Of a stretch of DNA of 64,000 nt, positions 1 through 10,160 are shown piece after piece. The notes beneath the pieces are model-generated. The model was not told where the DNA came from, did not search any database, and worked only from the letters and a program-made list of their open reading frames with translations. This stretch comes from Whalleya microplaca (Eukaryota > Ascomycota > Sordariomycetes > Xylariales > Xylariaceae). Every line of letters starts with the position of its first letter. The stretch's first letter is position 1. Both the position numbers and the translations under genes were made by a program. The stretch is taken from assembly GCA_022497155.1 (NCBI GenBank), contig MU385745.1:186001-250000 (forward strand). The letters are read 5' to 3'.

Positions 1-3000
1 ACCTTGTAATCTGTCCCAACTCGGGGCTTCGTTAGCACGAAGGTTGACCAAACTTCGAATTCCGTCCCAATCTCCCTCTGGTTCATGATCTGCCGCATGG
101 CTTTGTCATATTGGCGCTTGATGATTCTTGCATTCTTGAGCATGTCGTCGCTTAACTCGTAATGACGAAGGATTCTTTCGTCAAAAGCGCCATCGTACTT
201 CGGGGTAAAGTCAATCTTTGTGACAAAATCGTATAGCTGGCCGAGAACCTTGGTGGAGTGGTATGTCTTGTAAGGAGCCTTTTCCATGAAGTGCGGAAAT
301 TTCTTAGGACGCAATGATGCCCTCAGATGAGCCTCAAGACCAGTTTTGGGGTAGTCAACAGCATTAGAGTGCAGCTGAGCTAACTCGATGCATTGTGGAT
401 CTTTGGGACCATCGTCAAGGGAGTCGGACTTTGCGAGATGCGCATGGGCGATTGTGCTGAGGGCGTCGTTCTTCATGTAGCGTACGAAGAACTGTATAAG
501 ATCCGTAACCCTCACATCTCGTTTAAGCTCATTTGGCTTGGGCGCCTCATGGGTCATAGGCGCATAGTTCCACTCATCGGGTATCAGTTTGGGATCCCAA
601 ATGACAAAGAAGTCGTCACCGTCAAGGTCACCGCCGGAGCACATCGAAGGCACGTCGCGATCTCCAGTGGCTGGAAATACAACAACATCACGAAGATGCC
701 TCAAGGCTGGAACGTCGATAGCCTCCACCACTCGAATATCACCCGGGTGCAGCGACGGGTTTCGTCCAACCACGCATATTCCGGTAATGGCTGTATAGTG
801 AGCGATCTCTCCAGGTTTAGCACCTGCCTGCGGTACTTGAAGGAATATTTGCGGCAAGGTACTGGGGTCTTTGCTATTGGAGGATTCGGTGGACTGGTCA
901 TGGCCTCGAAGGGTACAAGTTTCATCTATGCAACCGAAAACGAAGGCACCCTTATCTACCACGATACGTGCTTTTTCTCTTAATAACCTCATTGACCAAG
1001 CACGCCAAAGTTGCAGGAGTGCCATGAAGAAAGGTTCCTTGCCCGTCATAAACCCGTCTATAATCATCTGCGCCATCGTCGTGGTAATGCCATTTTGATC
1101 GACATATCTGCTAAGCAACTTCATGGCAGTGGTGGGATCTTCCATTGCGCGTTCATAATTTGCCAGCTGCTTTTTCAGCATTTCCGTAAATACGGAATCT
1201 GGGACGCCGAGGCAACTCAGTATATTGATGGTTTGCTTGTTCAGTGTCGCGACGGAGAACCGAGACTCTTTGATGATCTCCAGGTTTTTGGCACTGGCAT
1301 TGAACTTCTTCTGCGAAGGTCGCAAGTGAATCTCGTTGAAAGGCACGTCGGGCCACTGTACCAAGAGCCCTTTACAGCCCCCAAGCCGAATTTGGTATGC
1401 TGATGGAGGAGCCTTGGTATTGGTCCTCAGCATGTGGTCTGCAAGACCCTGCGCGATCTTCCCAACTCCATCGGTGAAGCACCAGCCATCACGCTCAATG
1501 TCTGGGATCTCCTTGAGTGATTGACCGATCGGAAGGGACTTCGGTGTTCTCGTTGTCGAAAAGCACTGTCCCAGCCTGGCGGCGTATTTGGCCACAATTC
1601 TGATATGATTGACTTCGCCCATCCAATCTCGAATGTTGTCACAGCTCAGATGTTCGGTGGGGCAGAAGAAGTAAGCACCATTCTCTCGGAATTGGGAATT
1701 TCCAAAGGCAAGAAACTGAAAATGGCGACCGCCAACCCGAATGCCGTTCTGTAAGGTTCGAAAGACTCTGTTGAAAAGGGCATTGTTCTGTTCACTGTCC
1801 GGTGCTGGGAAAATCCGTCCCCTCAGAAGCTCGTCTGTGAACTGAACTCGTAGGAAGCGGTCCGCGTAGCTGGCGAACTTGCGGAGGATCCGGTTCGATG
1901 GTTCTGGAGCTGGTGCGCTGATATAGATGGTCGTGGGTGTGACCACTACCTTCCTTACCCATTGACAGTGTTCAGGCAGCGAGATCTCCGGATAGTGGCT
2001 CATCGCTCTCTTGTTTTCAAAAAGCGACATAGGATCGTATAGTCTCTTCTCATCAAACGTGTCGGACCGCTCTGCACTTTCACCAACACGAGGTTCTGAT
2101 ATGTATACCAAGAGGTCCTTTGCCCTGTCTCTGCGACGGGTGCGGCCCTTAGAGAGCCCTGCCAACTTTTGCAGAAACTCGTCAGTAATGTTAACTTCGT
2201 TCAGAAAACCATGAGAAATGCAAACTTCGAGCTGATATCGCACGTCGTATGGGAGATGGATATCCTCAGTGCCAACCAACAAAGCTAGATTGGCATTCGT
2301 CGCGCCTGTGGAGGATCGAGGCTCAAGTATATCCCATAATTTGGGGACTTGCGCAGAGACTGTGCGGAAGTCATTCGCCGCAGCATAGTCTATCTTGACG
2401 CCGAAATCTCCCAATGCAGCCTTCATCCTGTCCCAAGAGGGCAGGCTAGACTTCCCAAAGCTGATCTTGTAGGTAGTCCATCTACCGACATCGATGAATT
2501 GATTGACCCTCGGCAGAGTAATAGGATCATCTTTGAACCATGACGTGTCATAGGTGATATCGACGGTCCGGTACCAAAGGTCAGACTCTTTCCAGGCGCT
2601 GCCGTTATTCGAATGGGAACCACTGTGCTCTCTTTTCTTGAAGAATGCAGGCGGACTTGGCAGCGGAATAAGAAGAGACCAGCTGCGCTCGTCATTCTCG
2701 TTGAATACTAATTTCTTAATGTGCGTAAATGGAATCTGGATCTTGTACTCTGAGATACCTTCCATTTCGCCAACAGGTGAGGGATGTTGTATGGTAGGAT
2801 CATTCCTCCGGGGATCTTGGATATTGCATGCGAATGCGATGTCAAATCTCTTGGGCTTCAAATCCATGGTCAGTGAGAATTCGCCCTTGGTGTTGTTCTG
2901 AATCTTTTGCATTGAGATCATCTCATTCTCCTGAACAAGAACACCAAATTCCATTTCTCTTGGTGTTACGGTCAATCTCGGTGGGTAGCTTAAACCAGAC

Positions 3001-3746
3001 GGACCTCGTACTAGGAATTGATCTCGCCGTGGTAAGAGCTGGACGTCTACTTGGACCTGTTCGCCTTGAATGTTGATGTTCATGAACTTGCGCCAAAATT
3101 GCTTGGCGGGAGGAGGCGAGAAGCGAACCCGTGCTCTTCCCGTCCGATTTCCATGGTTATTCTCATCAAGCTCAATATAGGCGATAGTGCCGTGATGTCC
3201 AAAGGCTGACCATAGATCCCATGTCGTAGTATTAGGGGGCAGCCCTATAATTCTGAAGCAGAGTTCATCCCAATCTCGCCATTCGGATCTGTAACCACTG
3301 GCGTAGGAAGACGAATGTTGGCGATGCCCCTGGGTCACATACGGATTGGATGGGTATGTCCTTCCCTTTGGTGTCGGCGAACTAGTATTGGTGCGTTCGT
3401 TTAAGGTCTGAGGTTGATTTTGTCCCATATTGTATGATGGGCGACCATCCTGAACACCAGGAGGTGTTCCATTGGGAGTGCGGCTAGATCTTGACTCGTT
3501 TGCGTAGCGTCTCTGCCGGCCATGTGAAGTTTGCTGGGGAACAAAGCGATGTCGCTCACTCGGCGGCGGGGTTGTCAGCGGACTGTTATTGCCAGATTGC
3601 GGGCGTCCATTTCGCCTTGAGCTACTAGTGGGTGAAGCTCTGTCTGATCCAAGAGCCAAGATTGGAGAGCTTCTGTTGTTGGAAGTTGAAGAGGCAGAAC
3701 GTTGACCTAGACCCAGGCCTGGGTCAGGTGGAGTTTGAGAAGCCAT
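1..3746 (-). CDS. RNA-dependent RNA polymerase of the RNA-silencing type, 3' end cut off by the window
   Basis: The reading frame starts at the ATG complementary to 3744-3746 and stays open to base 1, giving about 1,248 residues with the C-terminus missing. No intron is needed. Residues 1 to about 150 are Ser/Pro/Asn-rich and look disordered. Residues about 160-240 resemble an RRM-like fold (RIIGLPPNTT... then RARVRF). The catalytic core includes FTDGVGKI near residue 760 and the metal-binding DLDGD at residues 1040-1044, inside CSGGDLDGDDFFVIWD. These are signatures of eukaryotic two-barrel RdRPs, which make dsRNA from aberrant transcripts for Dicer in quelling, meiotic silencing and antiviral RNAi. 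The N-terminal RRM-like region and expected full size (roughly 1,400 residues) suggest the SAD-1/Rdp1 branch rather than QDE-1; that assignment is inference. All catalytic residues visible here are intact. Family call is near certain, subclass moderate. Confidence 0.95.
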   Translation of the reverse strand, partial: MASQTPPDPGLGLGQRSASSTSNNRSSPILALGSDRASPTSSSRRNGRPQSGNNSPLTTPPPSERHRFVPQQTSHGRQRRYANESRSSRTPNGTPPGVQDGRPSYNMGQNQPQTLNERTNTSSPTPKGRTYPSNPYVTQGHRQHSSSYASGYRSEWRDWDELCFRIIGLPPNTTTWDLWSAFGHHGTIAYIELDENNHGNRTGRARVRFSPPPAKQFWRKFMNINIQGEQVQVDVQLLPRRDQFLVRGPSGLSYPPRLTVTPREMEFGVLVQENEMISMQKIQNNTKGEFSLTMDLKPKRFDIAFACNIQDPRRNDPTIQHPSPVGEMEGISEYKIQIPFTHIKKLVFNENDERSWSLLIPLPSPPAFFKKREHSGSHSNNGSAWKESDLWYRTVDITYDTSWFKDDPITLPRVNQFIDVGRWTTYKISFGKSSLPSWDRMKAALGDFGVKIDYAAANDFRTVSAQVPKLWDILEPRSSTGATNANLALLVGTEDIHLPYDVRYQLEVCISHGFLNEVNITDEFLQKLAGLSKGRTRRRDRAKDLLVYISEPRVGESAERSDTFDEKRLYDPMSLFENKRAMSHYPEISLPEHCQWVRKVVVTPTTIYISAPAPEPSNRILRKFASYADRFLRVQFTDELLRGRIFPAPDSEQNNALFNRVFRTLQNGIRVGGRHFQFLAFGNSQFRENGAYFFCPTEHLSCDNIRDWMGEVNHIRIVAKYAARLGQCFSTTRTPKSLPIGQSLKEIPDIERDGWCFTDGVGKIAQGLADHMLRTNTKAPPSAYQIRLGGCKGLLVQWPDVPFNEIHLRPSQKKFNASAKNLEIIKESRFSVATLNKQTINILSCLGVPDSVFTEMLKKQLANYERAMEDPTTAMKLLSRYVDQNGITTTMAQMIIDGFMTGKEPFFMALLQLWRAWSMRLLREKARIVVDKGAFVFGCIDETCTLRGHDQSTESSNSKDPSTLPQIFLQVPQAGAKPGEIAHYTAITGICVVGRNPSLHPGDIRVVEAIDVPALRHLRDVVVFPATGDRDVPSMCSGGDLDGDDFFVIWDPKLIPDEWNYAPMTHEAPKPNELKRDVRVTDLIQFFVRYMKNDALSTIAHAHLAKSDSLDDGPKDPQCIELAQLHSNAVDYPKTGLEAHLRASLRPKKFPHFMEKAPYKTYHSTKVLGQLYDFVTKIDFTPKYDGAFDERILRHYELSDDMLKNARIIKRQYDKAMRQIMNQREIGTEFEVWSTFVLTKPRVGTDYK

Positions 3747-5365
3747 CGGGGATCAACGGGCGTCGAGTGGAATGGGGTGCTCTTCTCAGAAAATTGACTA
3801 GTCTCGTGTGAGTCTCAGCATCGTGTAGGAAAATTAGGAGGAATGGCTATATAAGCAAGACTATATGAGAAGTGGTGTTGTGAAGGGATGCCAAGAAGGG
3901 TTGTAACAATATATGTATAGCTGGTGACATGGATATGAGGAGGCACGTACATATGCAAATTCCAAGGAAATGGAAGCAAGGAAATATATACGCCAGGTAT
4001 TGTAATTAAATCATCGCAGAGGTCAACTGGTAACTGAAGTAATAATGACGATGCAATAGAGATTATACTTACCAAATGTTGATTTGTCAATATTGCGAGC
4101 TGCTGGTTTACCTTGAGCACCAGCAGAAAGGGAATAATTGGTTCAACGAAGATGAAAGCGAAAAGCCTGTCTATTAAGAGACAATAGTGGAGGTCTGCAG
4201 AGGGGAAATCAAGGAGAATGTTTGTTTGTTCTTCCACTGCAAAGTTGTTCACTTTTGAAGGGGCGGGGAGGAAGGAAGGTAAGTACCTACCTAGGTACTT
4301 CTAAACGTCGAAGGAAAAATCAAGGGCAATTATAGGGTCATTGCAAGAGGCCGTACCTCTTGTCTGGGCACTTTATGGAGATTAGAATTGGTAGAAGAGC
4401 TAGGCATTTGCACCTCCCATGAGCAGATACGAAAGTTAAATGATGTGAAGAAGTTGCAAGTTGTGGCAAGTACCAGGATACCGGATATCTGATACCTTAA
4501 GTAGGTAGGTAGGTAACGATGGTAGTAGAGGGGGCTACCTCAAGTGTGTATAGTATCAACAACATGTAGGCTCGGATTAAATGCAGATTCTGGCTAGATG
4601 GAACTTTAAGGTAGAGTAGGCACCTAAAGCATCTGGAGCATGAATGAATATAATAGGTAAAGTAGGTGGGCTTCCTCTGTTTGCATGCGCATAGCACGGG
4701 GTGCAAGTACCCGAAAAGCTTGCTTTCGTTTGTCATTGTTGCAAAACTCATATCTTTCATATCCTTCATGACCTATTCAGAGCCACGAAGAGTATGCACA
4801 TAGGTAAATATATGTAAACTTATATGAGTCTCGAATCCACCATTCTAAAGCTTAGCTCTAGTATCTCGGGACCACCCCCATCTGGTTGTTTGACCTTGGT
4901 CGCCAACTATGGCCAATAGTCGAAGCTTGATCATTATATCAGGTTTCAATTACTTACTCCTATGAGTATAATAGATATCTTGTTCCATTGGAACAAGACT
5001 CTCACGTATCGACAAGCCCTGTAGACTGGAGTGGAATGCTCCATAGGTCATGCTCAATGTTCATGTTTGTCATGGGGCCTGGGAGCCTACCTAGGTAGTT
5101 CAAACTAACTTAGGTAGAGGTTCTAAGACATGGTAAATTTTCGAAACCTCTATGCTTCCACTGGGAGGCAATGTGCCATACTACCTAACGTTCTTGAGCA
5201 CCTCGCTGTTGATCTTGGACAAGTACTGTAGCCGTGCAATGGATGACTTCCTGTAGGTACCTAGGTACCCTAGGCAGTCTAAGGGAGCTGTTTTGGATTG
5301 GGCAGGAACGTACAGAATAGAGGTTATATATCAAAAAAGGTCACCTTCCTCTCAGCCGGAGCTGC
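3747..5365. other. Upstream region of the RdRP gene, no gene seen
   Basis: I see no supportable gene. The stretch holds the RdRP 5' flank and several palindromes: a perfect 12-mer at 5087-5098 (CTACCTAGGTAG) and a perfect 14-mer at 5256-5269 (GGTACCTAGGTACC), plus a related near-palindrome at 4281-4300. A 145-codon open frame on the minus strand (3815-4252) begins at GTG and has no recognisable domain. Confidence 0.6.
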
Positions 5366-5370
5366 GAGGT

Positions 5371-5523
5371 CTAATGGCCGAGTGGTAACTTGACGGTTAG
5401 ATAAATCCACAAATGCGTGGCTTTTCGGGGTCCTGCCCAAGTCCAAGGGACGCGCAATGACCTGCTTTTTTGTCAGTTTGCTAAAAGTCATCTGTTCAAG
5501 TCTTTGTCTGATTATATATTTTT
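5371..5523 (+). other. tRNA-like Pol III relic (possible degenerate tRNA-Ser)
   Basis: TGGCCGAGTGG at 5375-5385 is a perfect Pol III A box of the kind found in tRNA-Ser and tRNA-Leu. A B-box-like TGTTCAAGTCT lies at 5493-5503 (8 of 11 matches to GGTTCGANTCC by my count), followed by five T at 5519-5523. A GG-TTAGATAAA-TCC segment near 5396 recalls a Ser(AGA) anticodon loop with an extra base. The gap between boxes (107 bp) is too long for an intron-less tRNA, and I cannot pair a 3' acceptor strand with the 5' GGTCTAA. It is therefore more likely a decayed copy, or an unrelated Pol III transcript, than a working tRNA. Confidence 0.25.
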
Positions 5524-7250
5524 CGATTTTTCTTCCACCTTATATCATTTAAGTAATATTTCATACGCAATTATATAATATTTATGCGAGGGTACGTGAT
5601 ACGGTTTGCGAGATTAAATAGCAACTAAGGAAGGAAGGGGGTTTTATAGTTTAACCGTGAGCACCTCTCTGATAAAGGCCACCGACGTCAGGATACTCTC
5701 AACGGCCGAACCGGTTTCTATTAGCACTTGAGAGTATACTTTGACCGTAACTGCCTCAAAAAATGCCAGTATAACCCGTTTTCAGTACCACGGATTTCTC
5801 TTCCCTTCTCGTCTTAGTCACATGTTCCTAGAGCTATAGTACTGACGTGGTCTCGCCCATGACACGGCCCTGACACTACGGCTCATGTCTGATTGAAAGT
5901 ATTATCTAATAGATTATTCTTAAAAAATCAAATGAAACAAATCTTGGAAGCCCTTTGGCCGTTTTGCCTTAAGTCTGGGAGCGATTGACGCCCAAGCCCC
6001 TGGGGAACGTAGAAGAAATCCGACGATGATGAGGTTTGGATGTTTAGTCCTACTGAAAGGCTAATATTTACTGCATGTGCTATTTGCACGCTTATGAAGA
6101 TAAGGCCCAAGGCAGTGTGAATTATAAGGTTTGGTCAGTAAGATTGAAAACACAGCTTACTTTCCACCTTGTCGGTCATTATTGCCGGATGACTCGACGA
6201 CAGTATTTTGGGATGACTAGAGTACCATAGTGAGTAACTATTGTGAACTATCTAGCCTTCTAGTATTTGTAAATCCAATAAGCGGCATCACCTATACAGT
6301 CTAAAGCCATTGTGACCCGACATAATATGACATCGGTGTTTTAGGGTGTTACAAACATGATCGGTTCATTGTTTCGGTTTGAAAGATAAGCAAGTTAATA
6401 ACTAGCTTTATGATGTAATTCGTTCTATGTCTACTAGGTGATGAAATTGTCCAAGACCTACTCCTATAATTGGATGTTAAGAACATTATTATGAGAGTGT
6501 TACCTGTTATCCAAGCACCTTATCCGCATTCAACGTAGTTAAGGCGATGGTTGTTTCCATAGTACTAATAATAAGTTGGTGCTTGCATCACCGCCTATCG
6601 TTTATAAAACTCAAGAGATATCTAAAGAAGGATATCGCTAATAATAAAATTAAGTAAATGAATACTACGCTGTAATAGGTATTTCGATGGAGGAAAGAGA
6701 TAGTCTCGGGAGAAAGAGATTCGCGAATAGAAGCTGGCTTCAAGTACCATGGACCGATAACGATGAGGTATGGTACAAAAAAACCACATGAGCAAAGAAT
6801 AAAGTATCCGGAGGGTCTTTGGCTTGACTTACCGGTACAATCGCAATATTCCAGGCTGAGGGATCTGTACTTTGACTATGTTTAGTGGCATACCAAGGTC
6901 AAGGATTCCCACATAGTCATCTATCGTCATTATAGTGATTTCTGCCAGATTTAACGAGGATATCAATTGGTAAGGTTGTCTCTCTTGGAGAGACTACTCT
7001 GGCTATTGATTTCTGTTTCTGCGCATTAAAGTGATATCTCGCACCTGGGGCCATCGAAAGCCTCTATACTGTCGAACGACAAAAGGGGCATGTCCACTTC
7101 TAAGGAGCCAGGTTTCATTGCCCACCAGTCTAAATACCAATCCCAACATAAGACACACTATATCAACCCAGAATGTCTTCAGAATAATATAAAGACATAA
7201 CGTTAGCACAACCTCGACAATGGGGCATCTAATATCAATCCTCCAAGGAA
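5524..7250. other. AT-rich gene-free block
   Basis: By eye, base composition falls well below that of the neighbouring coding DNA, especially about 6,120-6,960. No open frame of over 85 codons and no protein motif is present. This could be an old RIP-mutated repeat or simply AT-rich spacer. I recognise no transposase, reverse transcriptase or terminal repeat. Confidence 0.5.
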
Positions 7251-8049
7251 ACACAAGTAGAGCTCAGTTCTTCTGCCATCTTGAAATCCAAGGGCATCTC
7301 ACATCAGCAGGCTCGGCGACCAATTCTCAAAACACTTCAACGGCAAACTTGCCGATTTTAATAGTAGCCGGAGCCCTGGCATCATTCAAGCAAGTCACAG
7401 AAAACGACTCGCACAGATGCTATTTCAAAGAGTTTTCAATTCCACCAAAGCAAGCGCACACACTAAACACACACCAATCGACGCCTTACATCATGACGAC
7501 AGATCAATGCTACCTATGTATAACCGAATAAACACCAACGCATGCAGGCACATAGGGTGCTTAACCTAGTATTTTATTGGCAAACCAGGCAGACAGACAA
7601 GCAGACACACTTCGCTCAGCATCGAGTCCCCAAGAGCAATCCACGCGTAAGTATTCCCTTCTCCCCCCTCCCCCCTTTCGCCTATTTCTTTTGTCTGTGG
7701 ATGATACTGTTTCCGAAACACCTAATATGGTAAATGCTGTCGTAGACGACATCTGTCTTTGCAGAATCTGGAAAATTTCGAGTAGCTGTCGTTGCTGAAC
7801 ACCACATCTAAGAAGCCAAGAAATGATTTTTGTTTGAGGATTAGGCCACAGCAGATATAACTCCATACCAAGTTTTTGTACGCCGTAAATGAGGTGCTTT
7901 GGGTTACTGTTTGGGCCCCTACAGTGGGAAGGGCGTGTTGCTCTAGTTGTTAAAGCCGGAGCTTCAGTGTATCGTCACAGCCTCGCTCAAGAACATTAGA
8001 TTTACAAGATAACAGAAAAAGAAAAGCCCATAGTGGAAACTTCCAAAGG
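7251..8049. other. Spacer downstream of the D-lactate dehydrogenase gene
   Basis: No supportable gene. It contains short pyrimidine-rich stretches near 7,660-7,690 and the presumed 3' UTR of the D-lactate dehydrogenase gene (minus strand, from 8,049 downwards). Confidence 0.5.
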
Positions 8050-10160
8050 CTAGGGCAGGTCCATAATCTTCCCCGGGTTCATAATCCAGAGCGGATCCAG
8101 AGCGGACTTGATCTGCTTCATGACCCCCAAGGTGTGTGGGCCGACTTCTAGGAGGAGCGAGTCCTTCTTGCCCCAGCCGACAGAGTGCTCGCCGGTGCAT
8201 GTTCCCTCCATCTCCAGCGCGCGCTTGACCATGTTCTTGACGCATTTCTCGACCTTCTCGCGCTCGTCCTTGTTGCGCCGGTTGTACATGATGCTCTCGT
8301 GGAAGTTGCCGTCGCCAACGTGGCCGAGGATGCTGGCGAAGAGTCCTAGGTCGTCCATTTCCTTCTTACTGATCTCTATAAGGTCGGCTAGCCTACTGAA
8401 CGGCACGGCAACATCGGTTGACCCTAGAAGATTATGTCAGATTTTGTGGCGCAGCTTACTTATATCCCAGTGACTTGAGCCCTAGAGGGAGACGCTCTCA
8501 GATATCAGGATTCAGAACAACTTACAGACTTCATCACCATCCTTTCTCAGTGCCAGCATCGACCAAAGGGATTCTTTCCTCGCGGACCACAGAAGCTTTT
8601 GCTCCCGCAGGTCCTTGGCGAATTCGAAATTGCCACCCTTGTTGTGCTTGGTGATCCCTTGTACGCGGCTGATGTTCTCCTTGACACCGGCCTTGGTACC
8701 CGAAAACTTGAAGAATAGAGTTGGCAATTCCTTCCACACCCGTGGTGCTGTGGCTCCGCCAATATTGACGACTTTCATCTGGACCTCGTCCATGATTTCC
8801 ATAGCCGCGACGGGAATGCCGGCCTGCATGACCTCCGCAGCGGCTGAGGCTGCATCTCGGATAGTGGGGAAAGTTACTACAGCCACCGAGAAGTCCTCCG
8901 GAACAACGGCAAGCTTGAGAGTGGCTTGTTGACAGTTAGAACCTACGAAAAAAGTCTTGGGCAAATCCAGGAATCTCACCTTCAGTGACCAAACCTAGAG
9001 TTCCCTCAGAGCCTACGAAGAGGCTGTTGAGGTTGTATCCTGCCGAACTTTTCCTTGGGCGTCTTCGTGTCTTTATAACCGTTCCGTCCGCCAAAACGAC
9101 AGTCAAATTGACGACCCAATCCTTCATCGTGCCATACTTGACTGCGTTTGTCCCAGAACAATTGGTGCCAATCATACCTCCAATTTTCGCACTCGGTCCT
9201 ATGAATTGGTGTTCATAAGTCAACATGTTCAAAAAGGTTTCTTTTGGGATCCAGCACATAGAAGACTATTAAGGGATTTCTGTTTCTGACTGGCTCGCGC
9301 TTATATATCAAAGTTATAAGAATAGGAAAACTCACCAGGATCAATAGGGAAGAAGAGACCACTGCCAATTCTGTTCAATTGCTCATTTAGGTCCTGCCAG
9401 CCAATACTCGGCTGGACCACAATATCCATATCTTCCTTGTTGAACTGGATAATTTGATCCATGTAGGCGAAGTCAACGCTAATTCCACCATAGGGGGCCG
9501 AGAAGTTGCCTTCCAAGCTCGAACCCCCTGAATACGGGATAATAGGCACGCGGTACTTGTGGCAGACACGCGCAATGACCGATACCTGCTCCGTCGAACG
9601 CGGATACGCGACAGCGACGGGCAGGTTATCGGGGTTCGTGGTAGACCATTCGGAATAGCCATGTGCGTGGAGATCGTCCGGATCGGTACTGATGATGTCC
9701 TCTCCGTCTACATCGCACTTGGTAGCAATCTCGCGGCGAATTTCGCTCAGTGTCTAGGGCGAAGTTTAGCAAGTTCTTTGCTGTTTTTTCCCTTCAACGC
9801 TCATGTACGTGGCATCGCAATGAGCCGCTTAGGGTGGAGAGGGGGGTGAGAACATACCGCCTCCATCTCATCCACCGATGCATATTGAGGTGTTTGCGTC
9901 TTGCTATCGAAAAGCATTATGGCATGCTTCGGGGGAACCTGCAGGGACGCCCCCGCAAGTCCGAATCCCAAGGCGCCGGCAGTGGCTGACAAGGCGAAGA
10001 CAGATCGGCCGGTCCACCTCGGATGGTGGCCCGCCGGGTTTGACCACGTTCGTCCGGACCCGGGTCCGCTGTCGGCACTAGGTTTCTTCCGCGACAACGA
10101 ACTGGAGAACGAACGTCTCCAAGCGCCAGTGAGACGCCCGGCCATATTTTTGGCCGACAT
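8050..10160 (-). CDS. DLD1: Mitochondrial D-lactate dehydrogenase (cytochrome c), FAD-linked
   Basis: Five exons (9858-10160, 9336-9753, 8980-9198, 8526-8924, 8050-8423) join in frame to a 570-residue protein. It oxidises D-lactate to pyruvate and passes electrons to cytochrome c at the inner mitochondrial membrane. The Arg/Ser-rich N-terminus ([20 protein letters not shown]) looks like a targeting peptide and is followed by a hydrophobic segment, as in yeast Dld1. The FAD-binding PCMH domain shows [30 protein letters not shown] and [17 protein letters not shown]. The C-terminal FAD-oxidase domain shows [20 protein letters not shown] (conserved metal-binding His) and [15 protein letters not shown]. 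Every intron has a good donor (GTATGT, GTGAGT, GTGAGA, GTAAGT). ATG at 10160 is chosen; an in-frame ATG at 10145 would shorten the protein by five residues. Family length is typical. Confidence 0.96.

Noticed and set aside
3815..4252. 145-codon minus-strand frame upstream of RdRP
   Set aside because: Begins at GTG, no family resemblance; likely 5' UTR or spacer.
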